Origin: Candidatus Ozemibacter sibiricus
GTDB taxonomy: Bacteria; Muiribacteriota; Ozemobacteria; Ozemobacterales; Ozemobacteraceae
Length of the DNA stretch: 64,000 bases
Direction of reading: 5' to 3'
Assembly (NCBI GenBank): GCA_003327425.1
Contig: QOQW01000024.1
Span: forward strand, 1-64,000
In this document: one piece after another, positions 33,479 through 42,184 of the stretch
Layout: each line of letters opens with the position of its first letter
Position numbering within the stretch: position 1 is the first letter of the stretch
Program-made: the position numbers and the translations under genes
Notes under the pieces: model-generated
Databases searched by the model: none
What the model was told of the DNA's origin: nothing
Seen by the model: the letters and a program-made list of their open reading frames with translations, nothing else

Positions 33479-34523
33479 GGCGAGCGAACTCCTTTTTCCA
33501 GATGGCCGGGCAGGTGCCGCGGGCGAACCAGGTGGCCAGGGAATCGGCCCACTGGAGGGCTTCGAGGTGGGCGAGCAGCTGGCGGGCGGTCTGGTAGTGG
33601 CGGTCGCGCTGGCGCGACAGGTGGTGCAGGAGGTAGAGGAAGGCCTTGCGGTGATCGCGAGGTGCCGGATGAAATCGTGGTTCCGGGTCGAACTCGGGCG
33701 GGAACGGCCAGGGCAGGTCGCGTACCAGACGGCGGGCCAGCCGCTCCCGCTCGCGGATCTGCTGGCGCCACAGGCGGGTCAGCGCGGCGGCGAGCGCGTC
33801 GAGATCGTGGATCCAGCCGAGCAGATCCTGCACGTGCTTGCAGACCCTCAGCAGGCCGGGCGCCTCCTGGCCGAGGAACGGGGCGAAGAGTTCGACGGCG
33901 TAGCGCAGGCGCTTGAACTGGATGCGCAGGTCATGCAGCGGTTCGACCGTCGTTTCGGGCAGATCCCAGGCGATGGCCCGGGCCCGGGCGACGGCCTCCT
34001 GCAGCTCGGCGGCCAGCACGGTGCGAACCCCCTCGGCCAGCGTCGGCAGGGGTTCGGGGCGGGGAGCTGGCAGGGGCAGGGTGCCCACCCGGCCATGGGT
34101 GCGGACGAATTCCTTGAGTTCTTCGTCCAGGCGCTGTTTGCGGGCCCGGAAGAGGTTGACCAGGCCGGCGACCGCGCGTCGCACCGTGGGCCGTTCGGCG
34201 GGCGGCAGCTCGGTCAGCAGCTCGAGCTGCACATCGAGATCGCGCAGGTCGTTGAACGCCCGCATGAACTCCTTGAGGGCGGTGGCCAGCGTCCGGCCGG
34301 CCGCCTCGTCGAGGAAGGGCAGGAAGGCCCGTAACGCGCTGCGGTAGCGCCGACAGGCGACCCGCAGGTCATGGATGCTGTCCGCGGTCCACTCGTGGGC
34401 GACGCGGCCCAGTTCCTTTTGAAAGCCAGCTCGCCGCGTCTCGAGCATCTCGCCGATGGCCTGGGCGAGCGTCGGCGGGCGGGCGCGTGAGCGAGGCGTG
34501 GAGATGGTGTTCCGTGCTGGCAT
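33471..34523 (-). CDS. CHAD domain protein (polyphosphate binding)
   Basis: 350 aa. Two alpha-helical halves with the conserved basic/His motifs of CHAD: SIHDLRVACRRYRSAL near 49-64 and LHDLRIQFKRLRYAVE near 200-215, plus WIHDLDAL. CHAD domains bind polyphosphate and locate to its granules (family knowledge). Overlaps the HD gene, implying joint function. Start ATG 34523 is the longest; upstream lies a terminator. Confidence 0.85.
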   Translation of the reverse strand: MPARNTISTPRSRARPPTLAQAIGEMLETRRAGFQKELGRVAHEWTADSIHDLRVACRRYRSALRAFLPFLDEAAGRTLATALKEFMRAFNDLRDLDVQLELLTELPPAERPTVRRAVAGLVNLFRARKQRLDEELKEFVRTHGRVGTLPLPAPRPEPLPTLAEGVRTVLAAELQEAVARARAIAWDLPETTVEPLHDLRIQFKRLRYAVELFAPFLGQEAPGLLRVCKHVQDLLGWIHDLDALAAALTRLWRQQIRERERLARRLVRDLPWPFPPEFDPEPRFHPAPRDHRKAFLYLLHHLSRQRDRHYQTARQLLAHLEALQWADSLATWFARGTCPAIWKKEFARHA

Positions 34524-34636
34524 GTCTTCCTCCCATTATCGGCAGATCGACCGCCCTTGCCCAGAACTCGGCGCGTTCGGCCCCCGTTGTCCTCGTCTTG
34601 GCCCCCCGAGGCCGGAGACCTGGCCGCCGACAACAA

Positions 34637-34664
34637 ACCCCGGGTCGCGTGAGCGGCCCGGGGT
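34637..34664 (-). terminator. Terminator after the large lipoprotein gene
   Basis: ACCCCGGGTCGC (34637-34648), loop GTGA, GCGGCCCGGGGT (34653-34664), with one G-T pair. It lies 26 nt beyond the lipoprotein stop on the minus strand. Confidence 0.65.
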
Positions 34665-34690
34665 CGAGGAAATCTCAGGCGGAGAACTGG

Positions 34691-36997
34691 TTACTTGATT
34701 TCCCAGAGCTGGATGGTCTTGCGTTCTCCTTCGGTGAACAAAATGCCGGAAATGGTCACTGTCTGGTTGACCCACTTGGCCAGGGAGAGCTGCGTCACGG
34801 TGTCGAGCCCGGTATACGGGGGCACCAGGATGGCGCCGTCATATTTTTCGAGAGAGCAGGAGAATACATACATCCCGGGCACGGGTTTTGCCCCGGCGTA
34901 GGCCTGCAGAACCTTTCCGGTAATTCCCTGGAACTCGGAAGGGGGTGGCGGCGGCGGCGGCAGGACCCGGGCGACCGTGACCACCAGGTAGATGGGGCCG
35001 ACCTCGTAATCGGGAATGAGGCCAGGATCGCCGGGTTCGCTGCTTCCGGAACCGGAGGAGGAGACCCCCGACGAGCCCTGGCTGTGGCTGTTGTTCAGCC
35101 CGATCAGGAGAATGGGATCGGAGGGTTCGACCGGCATGGGCATGGGCATGGGCTGATAAGGCGATTTAACCACCATGCCTTCGATTTCGAGGAACTCGTA
35201 GCCGGTCAGGTCGGCCAGATCGACCAGGCTTTTGCTCGTCTGCCCGTCGGCCGCCATCTTGACCAGGGTGATCTTCTCGGCCCCCTGGGCCAGATAGGCC
35301 AGAACGGTGGGAGGGACGGGGCCAGGCGCGAAGCCGGGTTCCGTTCCTCCGCTCGAGGACATGGTCGAGGGGCCGGCCAGGATGGTGCAAAAATCGGTTC
35401 CGACCAGTTGGTGGGTGAATTTGAAGGTCTTGGCGCTGTTGCCAGAACCGACGGTTTCGGTCACCGGCGAGGCCAGGGCCTCGACCTTGCCCGCCAGCGT
35501 GATCGGATACGGATCGGGCTCGCCAGGCACCGGGGGCGGGGGGAAGTTGAGGTTCTCTTCGCTCTGCGCCCAGATGATGTAGGCCACGGCCTTGGCTTGC
35601 TCGGGGGTCAGCGCCAGGGCGGCTTCGCGGGCCACCCGCTGCACTTCCTCGATCAGCCGCGCGAGGAATTCTTCCTGCAGCTTGAGGAAGCCGAGGGCGC
35701 GGCCGGCGGGGTCGCCCTGGGGGGCCATCACCGTCTGCATCTGGTCGCGCGAGGGGACGGCGGTTCCCGCCCCTGCTTCCTTGCGATAGGCGGGGCCCGC
35801 CATCTCGGCGATGCCGAACCCGTAGGCCGGCACCGGGATGGCGAACACCCGACGCACCAGGTCGGGGGTGAATTTCACTTCGAGCAGGGCGGAACTGAGG
35901 TATTTGCCGAACGTCAGGAACATCTGGCCGTTGTCGGTGAAGAACCGGTGGATGTCGGCCGGCGTGCGGGCGGCCTGCAGAGCCGCCGAGATCTTGTCGA
36001 CCAGCGCGAAGAATTCCGTATACGAGGTCTGGGCCTTGGCCCCGGCCAGGATCTTAACCGATTCGGCCACCAGTCCCAGGAAGCGGAGCTTGCGTTCCTT
36101 GAGCCGGTCGGCGGCGATGGTTTCGTAGTCATCGAGATCGGCGAAGTCGGGACGGAAGGGCTCGAAGACGAAAGTCTGATCGAGATCATCGAGGGTCTGC
36201 AGATCGGCGGCCGAAAACCCGAGCTTCTCGGCGCGGGCGGCCAGTTCGCGGGTGAACAGCTTCCAACCCTCGGCCGCGCTCAGTTCGCCTTTCTCGATCG
36301 CCTCGTTGATGCGTTGCTGCAGATCGAACGCCAGCTGGCGCAACTGGGGCAGCCGGGCGCCGAACTTCTGCTGCTTCGCCTGTTCGCGCGCCACCAGATT
36401 GCGCACCAGCTCGGCGATCTTCGTTTCGAGTTCTTTGAGGGCGGTGGGGGGCAGGATCGCCAGCAGTTCGCCCAGGTTGAGGTCGTGGTGCTTGCCGACC
36501 TTGGCCGCTTCGAGCACGATCTTGACGGGAAGCTCGGAATCGGGATCCATGGTCGGCGCTCGCACCATCCGGCCGTTCTCGACCTTGGGCAGCAGGGCCG
36601 CGAACGAGGTCCCGTTCGCGGTGGCGCGCACGATCAGATTGCGCAGAATGGCCAGGTTCGAGGTGAAGGTGAGCTGGTAGTAGCCCTGATCATCGGTCGA
36701 GGTCGAGCCCAGCAGGACCTCGGCCCCGGTGTCGGGGGCGAGGGCGAACAGCTGGACCTGCGCACCGCGGGCCGGCGCGGTGATCGCTGCGGCGAGATTG
36801 GCGCGGCCGGCGGGGTTCAGCCGGGCGGTGCTGACGTAGCCCTCGACGGTGCCGGTGGTCGTGGGGGTCGGGCCGGTCGGAGAGATGAACCCGCTGCCAC
36901 CGCCGCCTCCGCCGCCACAACCGGTCAGGAAGACGGAGCAGATGAACGCCAACAGAACAGCCAGGGGGCGGGGACCTTTCGGTGATGACGAATTCAC
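34691..36997 (-). CDS. Large lipoprotein with N-terminal Ig-like/carboxypeptidase-regulatory-like region
   Basis: 768 aa from GTG 36997 (GGAGG nine nt upstream). Lipobox VFLTGC ends at the Cys followed by seven Gly. Residues about 45-110 resemble a carboxypeptidase-regulatory beta-sandwich (GTVEGYVST, DDQGYYQLTF). A long helical part follows (140-420: KELETKIAELVRNLVAREQAKQQ). The C-terminal half has two beta-rich segments ending in VPGMYVFSCSLEKYDGA. No catalytic motif seen. Probably anchored in a membrane facing the periplasm. Function unknown. Confidence 0.65.
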   Translation of the reverse strand: MNSSSPKGPRPLAVLLAFICSVFLTGCGGGGGGGSGFISPTGPTPTTTGTVEGYVSTARLNPAGRANLAAAITAPARGAQVQLFALAPDTGAEVLLGSTSTDDQGYYQLTFTSNLAILRNLIVRATANGTSFAALLPKVENGRMVRAPTMDPDSELPVKIVLEAAKVGKHHDLNLGELLAILPPTALKELETKIAELVRNLVAREQAKQQKFGARLPQLRQLAFDLQQRINEAIEKGELSAAEGWKLFTRELAARAEKLGFSAADLQTLDDLDQTFVFEPFRPDFADLDDYETIAADRLKERKLRFLGLVAESVKILAGAKAQTSYTEFFALVDKISAALQAARTPADIHRFFTDNGQMFLTFGKYLSSALLEVKFTPDLVRRVFAIPVPAYGFGIAEMAGPAYRKEAGAGTAVPSRDQMQTVMAPQGDPAGRALGFLKLQEEFLARLIEEVQRVAREAALALTPEQAKAVAYIIWAQSEENLNFPPPPVPGEPDPYPITLAGKVEALASPVTETVGSGNSAKTFKFTHQLVGTDFCTILAGPSTMSSSGGTEPGFAPGPVPPTVLAYLAQGAEKITLVKMAADGQTSKSLVDLADLTGYEFLEIEGMVVKSPYQPMPMPMPVEPSDPILLIGLNNSHSQGSSGVSSSGSGSSEPGDPGLIPDYEVGPIYLVVTVARVLPPPPPPPSEFQGITGKVLQAYAGAKPVPGMYVFSCSLEKYDGAILVPPYTGLDTVTQLSLAKWVNQTVTISGILFTEGERKTIQLWEIK

Positions 36998-37202
36998 TGG
37001 GTTTGCCTCCGTACACCTATATTTCAGGGAATAGGACATTATACCGCCCTCTTCCCCCTGCCTACAATATCGACCCCCTTCGCGGAAACCTGGAGAGGGC
37101 AGGGGAGGGCAGGCCTGGGAAGGGGGATCCCGGGGGGATTGCGAGCGATCATGCTTCCTAAATATAATGTCCAGCCGGGGCATTCCCCGGAAAGGAATCA
37201 CC

Positions 37203-38483
37203 ATGGCCGAATCCACCGCGACCGTTGCCATTCTGCGCACCAGTCCCGAGCGGGTGCTCGCGGATTACCACGAACTGATGAACCTGGCCGGCTATCGGGA
37301 AGAGATCGACCCCGAAGCCGAAACCGCCCTCAAGATCAACATTTCCTGGCATTTCTTCTATCCTGCCGCCTCGACCACGCCCTGGCAATTGGAGGGCGTC
37401 ATCCGGGCCATGAAACGGGACGGCTATTCCCCGGCCCGCATCCATGGCTGTCACAACCGCACCGTGGTCATCGACGCCCACCTCGGCGAGCGCGAGAACA
37501 AGCACCTCGACGTGCTCCAGGCCCACGGACTCGCCAACGTGCATCTCTACGAGTCCGATGACTGGATCGACATCCGCGAGGCGGTCGGCGACCTGACCAA
37601 GAAGTTCCTGTGCTTGAACGAGGTCTACCCTTCCGGATTCTCGATTCCCCGTCGGTTCATCGGCGAGAACATCATCCATCTGCCGACCGTCAAGACGCAC
37701 ATCTTCACCACCACGACCGGCGCCATGAAGAACGCCTTCGGCGGACTGCTCAACGAGCATCGCCACTGGACGCACCCGGTCATCCACGAGACGCTGGTCG
37801 ACCTGCTGATGATCCAGAAGAAGATCCATCGCGGGATTTTCGCCGTCATGGACGGCACCTTCGCCGGGGACGGCCCCGGGCCGCGGTGCATGGTGCCGCA
37901 CGTCAAGAACGTCATCCTGGCCTCGCGCGATCAGGTGGCGATCGATGCCGTGGCGGCGCGATTGATGGGGTTCGACCCCTTGAAAGATCTGAAGTTCGTG
38001 CGGCTGGCCCACGATCTCGGCCTGGGCTGCGGCGACCCGGCGCGGATCAAGATCGTCGGCGATCGCGACGCCGCTGAGCAGAACTGGCAGTTCGACGGGC
38101 CGTTCAAGGAGATGACCTTCGCGGCCCGCAATCAGCACCGCATCTACTGGGGCCCCCTCAAGAAGCCCCTCGAATGGTCGCTGAAGACCTGGCTGGCGCC
38201 GTGGTCGTACATGGCCTCGGTCATCTACCACGACCTGCTGTGGTATCCCCTCTATGCCCGCAGCAAAGCGCAGCGCGTGATGAAGAGCCCCTGGGGGCGC
38301 CTGTTCAGCAACTGGGCCAACGCCCGGCCCGACCCCGAAGGGCGCGGCTATCCTCCCGATCAGTGGGGTCCCCCGGCCCGGCTGGCCATCGATCCGAGCC
38401 ACTTCCTCGAAGGCCTGCGGATTCTCGGCATGGCCCTCCTCGAATCGCCCGAGTGGCGCCGACCCGGCGGGGCCCGGCGATAA
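37203..38483 (+). CDS. DUF362 family protein
   Basis: 426 aa from ATG 37203 (AAGGA upstream). DUF362 hallmarks: KINISWHFF, HLPTVKTHIFTTTTGAMKN and NAFGGLLNEHRHW, with VAIDAVAARLMGFDP near the middle. No signal peptide, and no ferredoxin cysteines in the body. The C-terminal 100 residues contain an amphipathic, Trp/Tyr-rich stretch that may touch the membrane. DUF362 proteins are often tied to Fe-S or redox maturation, but no reaction is established. Converges on serC. Confidence 0.75.
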   Translation: MAESTATVAILRTSPERVLADYHELMNLAGYREEIDPEAETALKINISWHFFYPAASTTPWQLEGVIRAMKRDGYSPARIHGCHNRTVVIDAHLGERENKHLDVLQAHGLANVHLYESDDWIDIREAVGDLTKKFLCLNEVYPSGFSIPRRFIGENIIHLPTVKTHIFTTTTGAMKNAFGGLLNEHRHWTHPVIHETLVDLLMIQKKIHRGIFAVMDGTFAGDGPGPRCMVPHVKNVILASRDQVAIDAVAARLMGFDPLKDLKFVRLAHDLGLGCGDPARIKIVGDRDAAEQNWQFDGPFKEMTFAARNQHRIYWGPLKKPLEWSLKTWLAPWSYMASVIYHDLLWYPLYARSKAQRVMKSPWGRLFSNWANARPDPEGRGYPPDQWGPPARLAIDPSHFLEGLRILGMALLESPEWRRPGGARR

Positions 38484-38603
38484 GGAGACGAAGGCGCGGC
38501 AAGGCGCTACAAGGCGCGGCAAGAGGCGGGAAGAAGCCGTGACAGGCCGCTCCGTGGCGGCTTCCTGGCCCCCCGACTTGGTCAGGTCGGGTGACGAAGA
38601 CTA

Positions 38604-38629
38604 GACCGCCCCTCGGTCGAGGGGCGGTC
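38604..38629. terminator. Hairpin between convergent DUF362 and serC genes
   Basis: GACCGCCCCTCG (38604-38615) pairs with CGAGGGGCGGTC (38618-38629), a near-continuous inverted repeat. T-tracts are poor on both sides. Confidence 0.6.
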
Positions 38630-38655
38630 ACGGAAGCAGGGCGGGGAAAACCGGC

Positions 38656-39741
38656 TCAGCCGTTGGTCTTGGCGAACTCGTCCATCAGCTGGGCGAGGGC
38701 GCGGGCGCCGTCGACCGGCATAGCGTTGTAGATCGAGGCGCGGCAGCCGCCGACGCTGCGGTGGCCCTTGAGGCCGTCGAGCTTGCGTTTCTTGGCTTCC
38801 TCGAGGAATTTCGCTTCCAGCTCTTCGGTCTTGAGCCGGAACACGACGTTCATCTTCGACCGGCAGCTCGGCGGCACCGGGCAGTTGTAGAAGCCCTTGG
38901 AGCGCTCGATGGCGTCGTAGATGATCTGCGAGCGCTCGGCGGCCAGCTTCTCGGCGGCGGGCAGCCCGCCGATGCTCTTCAGCCACTCCATGGTCAGTTT
39001 GATCGCCCACACGGCGAAGACCGGCGGGGTGTTGTACATCGAGTTCTCTTTGACATGGAGCCGGTAGTCGAGATAGTTGATGATGCTCTCCGGGCACTTC
39101 TTGAGCATGTCTTCGCGCAGAATGACGATGCAGGCGCCGGCGGGGCCGGCGTTCTTCTGGGCGCCGGCATAGATCAGGGCGAACTTCTCGACCGGCACGC
39201 GGCGGCTCATGAAGTCGGAGGACATGTCGCAGACCAGCGGCACGTCGCCGACGTCGGGCCAATCCTGCCATTGCACGCCGCCGATGGTCTCGTTCGATGT
39301 CATGTGGAAGTAGGCAGCGCCCGGGCTGGCCTTCAGGCTCTTCGGGTCGGGCAGGCTCAGGTAGTTGCTGTCTTTGCCGTCCCAGACGATGTTGACCTTG
39401 CCCACCTTCTTGGCGTCTTCGATGGCTTTCTTGGCCCAGGCGCCGGTATTGGTATAATCGGCGGTCTTGCCGCCCCACAGGAAATTCATGGGGATCATGC
39501 CGAACTGCAGGGTGGCCCCGCCGCCCAGGATCAGGATCTTGTGGGTGTCGGGAACGCCGAGCAGCTCTTTGATGAGGGCGAGACACTGATTGTGCATCTC
39601 GTCGACCACCTTGCCGCGGTGGCTCATCTCGATGATCGACATGCCCTTGCCCTGGTAATCGACGATCTCGTCGCGGATTTTCTCCAGGACGGAGAGCGGC
39701 AGAATGGACGGACCGGCGCTGAAATTGAAGATGCGACCCAT
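38656..39741 (-). CDS. serC: Phosphoserine aminotransferase
   Basis: 361 aa, full length. Converts 3-phosphohydroxypyruvate to phosphoserine with PLP. FSAGPSILP at the N-terminus, GGGATLQFGMIPMNFL (PLP phosphate region), YAGAQKNAGPAG with the Schiff-base Lys, and GHRSVGGCRASIYNAMP at the C-terminus are diagnostic. Placed 110 nt after serA on the same strand, so the two first serine-pathway steps after 3-phosphoglycerate are together. serB is not in the window. Confidence 0.95.
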   Translation of the reverse strand: MGRIFNFSAGPSILPLSVLEKIRDEIVDYQGKGMSIIEMSHRGKVVDEMHNQCLALIKELLGVPDTHKILILGGGATLQFGMIPMNFLWGGKTADYTNTGAWAKKAIEDAKKVGKVNIVWDGKDSNYLSLPDPKSLKASPGAAYFHMTSNETIGGVQWQDWPDVGDVPLVCDMSSDFMSRRVPVEKFALIYAGAQKNAGPAGACIVILREDMLKKCPESIINYLDYRLHVKENSMYNTPPVFAVWAIKLTMEWLKSIGGLPAAEKLAAERSQIIYDAIERSKGFYNCPVPPSCRSKMNVVFRLKTEELEAKFLEEAKKRKLDGLKGHRSVGGCRASIYNAMPVDGARALAQLMDEFAKTNG

Positions 39742-39851
39742 GGCTGTTCTCCTTTTTTCCTATCTTCCTACTGGTGCTGAAGTTCGATCGATGGCCCGAG
39801 CCGCGCCGCGCGAGCGGCTGGCCCGGAAGCGGATCCTGGATCGAGGCGGGC

Positions 39852-40772
39852 TCAGGCGGCGAATTGGGCGATCACCAATTCGGCCACTTCCTTGCCGGCG
39901 CGGGCTTGTCCCTCGTCGGTCGAGGCACCCAGGTGCGGCAGGGCGATGACGTTCTGGTGCTTCACCAGCTCGAGATTCTTGGTGGGCTCTTGCTCCCAGA
40001 CATCGATGCCGGCGCCGGCCACGGTGCCGTCGTTGAGAGCGGCCAGCAGGGCCTTCTCATCGACCGTGCCGCCGCGCGCGCAGTTGACCAGGAAGACGCC
40101 CTTCTTCATCTTCTTGAACTCGGCCTCTTTGAGGGTGGCCCCCACGTTCTTGTCGTAGGGAATGTGCAGGCTGATGAAGTCGCTCTGCCCGAGCAGGTCG
40201 TCGAGGCTCACCATGCGCACATAGGGCAGGGGGCTCTGCTTGATGACCGCGTCATACGCGATCACCTTCATGCCGAAGGCCTGGGCCCGGCTGGCCACCG
40301 CCTGGCCGATCCGGCCGATGCCGATCAGACCGAGGGTCTTCTCATACAGCTCGCATCCCTGGAAGGACTTCTTGTCCCATTCCCCGTTCTTCATCGAGAT
40401 GTTGGCGCGCCCCACCTTGCGGGCGAGGGCCAGCATCAGGCCGAAGGCCAGCTCGGCCACCGAGATGGTGGTACAGGCCGGGGTGTTGACCACCTTGATG
40501 TTGTGCGCCTTGGCCGCTTCCTGATCGACATTGTCGAGGCCGACGCCGGCGCGCGCGATCAGGCGCAGATCTTTGCCGGCCTCGATGACGGCGCGGGTCA
40601 CCTTGGTGGCCGATCGCACCACGATGGCGTGATAGCCGGGAATCTCCTTGAGCAGCTCTTCGGGGGTGAGCTTGTTCTTGTAGGCCACGTCGAGCGCAGG
40701 GTGGTTCTTCATCATCTCGACAGCCTTCGCATCAAGGGAGTCGGCGATCAAAACCTTGAACTTGGCGGGCAT
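39852..40772 (-). CDS. serA: D-3-phosphoglycerate dehydrogenase, short form
   Basis: 306 aa from ATG 40772 (AAAGGAG upstream). NAD loop GLIGIGRIGQAVA, catalytic Arg in NCARGGTVD, Glu in DVWEQEP and His in LPHLGAST. It ends there, with no ACT or ASB regulatory domain, so serine feedback through ACT is not expected. Operon partner of serC. Confidence 0.92.
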   Translation of the reverse strand: MPAKFKVLIADSLDAKAVEMMKNHPALDVAYKNKLTPEELLKEIPGYHAIVVRSATKVTRAVIEAGKDLRLIARAGVGLDNVDQEAAKAHNIKVVNTPACTTISVAELAFGLMLALARKVGRANISMKNGEWDKKSFQGCELYEKTLGLIGIGRIGQAVASRAQAFGMKVIAYDAVIKQSPLPYVRMVSLDDLLGQSDFISLHIPYDKNVGATLKEAEFKKMKKGVFLVNCARGGTVDEKALLAALNDGTVAGAGIDVWEQEPTKNLELVKHQNVIALPHLGASTDEGQARAGKEVAELVIAQFAA

Positions 40773-40833
40773 GGGTAGAACTCCTTTCCTGAGGTTGGGC
40801 GTGTCTTGTGACCAGTTTCCCAAACGATTGCCT

Positions 40834-40862
40834 ACCCTAGCACCAGAGGGGGGGAGTGTCAA
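40834..40862 (-). promoter_or_regulatory. Predicted sigma70 promoter of serA-serC
   Basis: On the minus strand TTGACA (40862-40857), 17 nt, TAGGGT (40839-40834), 62 nt before the serA ATG. Confidence 0.6.
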
Positions 40863-40933
40863 CCCTGAGGCGGTGACGAGGGCCTCATTGGCCTGCTGAC
40901 GCGCCACGCCCCGGGGTGGCGGCCGGCTGTTTC

Positions 40934-40962
40934 TTGAGTGATGGGCAGGCCCGTGGTATGCT
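40934..40962 (+). promoter_or_regulatory. Predicted sigma70 promoter of the TPR/coiled-coil gene
   Basis: TTGAGT (40934-40939), 17 nt, TATGCT (40957-40962), 28 nt before the ATG at 40991. Confidence 0.5.
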
Positions 40963-40990
40963 GAATGCCAGAATCTTGGAGGATACGCTC

Positions 40991-42184
40991 ATGAACATCC
41001 GTCCCCGCCTGGTCCTTCTGTTCCTGGCTTGTTGCCTCCTGGGTCTCGGGGTTCCTTCCCCCTCCCATGCGGTGAGCGAGGATGAATCCCTGCAGGATGC
41101 TCGGTTGCTGTTCCAATCGGCCCTCGACCTGAAGAAGAAAGGGAAGCTCGAAGAGGCCGCCAAGACGTATGAACAGGCCATCCGAAAGAATCGGGCCATT
41201 CTAGGGGAAGACGACCAGGGGCTGGTGCTCGAGTTGAAGAAATTCTACGAAGCCGGGCTGGCCAAGGACCCCAATGATCTCAAATGCCTCGAGGGCATGG
41301 GATTCCTGCATGCGGTCTGCTTTTCCGATTTCGCCAGCGCCCTCAAATACTACGAGAAAGTCATCGAACTGGCGCCCGACGAAAAGATCAAGGAACGCAC
41401 CCGCTTCCTGGTCGACCGGCTGCGCGTGATGGGTGAATCGGCCGCCAAGGTTCAGGAAGACATGGCCACTTCCATGCGAGATGAGCGCTTGAAGGAATGG
41501 GCCGAGATGGAGAAGCAGGAGGCCCTGGCCCAGCAGACGGCCAAGCAGCAGCTGGAAGCGGCCACCATGGCCAACCTGACGCGCACCAAGGAGGAACTGG
41601 AAACCCGGATTCCCCAATTGGAGGACGAACTCAAGGCTCTCGAGGAAGAACTCAAGAAGGCCAACCGTCTGTGGTACACCCTCAAGGATGACCGCTACGA
41701 CCGCAAGCGCGACCGCCTCGAAAAAGACATCGAAAGCAAGAAGCGAGAGATCGACGACGCCAAGGAAAAGCTGGCTGATGCGACCAAGCAGCTTGACGCC
41801 TATGATGCGGCTCAGGATGCCAAAAACAGCGGCAAGGGCACCGGGAAGGCTTCTGGCACGCCCGATGACGATCAGGGGGCGCCCCCCCCCGATGGGCAGA
41901 CCGGAGATGGCTCGCCTCCCGCGCCTCCTGATGCGCCACCAGGCGGTCCCGATGTCCCCCCCGGTAGTCCCGATGCGCCGCCCGGTAGTCCCGATGTGCC
42001 GCCCGGTGGTCTGACGATTCCCGCCGATCCAGGGGCCGGCAGGCCCCCTGATGCCAATCCCCCCACGGCAGGCCCTGATGATCCCGGGGCGCCGCCCCCC
42101 GATCAACCGGGCGATCCCGATCCCGATCCGGTGCTGCCGCCCTTGGGTGGTGGCAGCGGGGGTGCCTCCGACAACCAGGAGTGA
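40991..42184 (+). CDS. Exported TPR/coiled-coil protein with Pro-rich tandem-repeat tail
   Basis: 397 aa from ATG 40991 (GGAGG upstream). Signal peptide LVLLFLACCLLGLGVPSPSHA. TPR-like helices at about 35-120 (LEEAAKTYEQAIRKN, ALKYYEKVIELAPDE). A long coiled coil runs from about 150 to 275 (LETRIPQLEDELKALEEELKK). The tail is Pro/Gly/Asp-rich with a 7-residue repeat (DAPPGSP/DVPPGSP). No family named. Its TGA lies inside the GTG start of the DNA methyltransferase (GTGA). Confidence 0.7.
   Translation: MNIRPRLVLLFLACCLLGLGVPSPSHAVSEDESLQDARLLFQSALDLKKKGKLEEAAKTYEQAIRKNRAILGEDDQGLVLELKKFYEAGLAKDPNDLKCLEGMGFLHAVCFSDFASALKYYEKVIELAPDEKIKERTRFLVDRLRVMGESAAKVQEDMATSMRDERLKEWAEMEKQEALAQQTAKQQLEAATMANLTRTKEELETRIPQLEDELKALEEELKKANRLWYTLKDDRYDRKRDRLEKDIESKKREIDDAKEKLADATKQLDAYDAAQDAKNSGKGTGKASGTPDDDQGAPPPDGQTGDGSPPAPPDAPPGGPDVPPGSPDAPPGSPDVPPGGLTIPADPGAGRPPDANPPTAGPDDPGAPPPDQPGDPDPDPVLPPLGGGSGGASDNQE
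41930..42013 (+). repeat. Four tandem 21-nt repeats coding D[AV]PPG[GS]P
   Basis: Units at 41930-41950, 41951-41971, 41972-41992 and 41993-42013. They alternate GATGCGCC and GATGTSCC starts and remain in frame, so copy number could vary without disrupting the gene. Confidence 0.85.
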
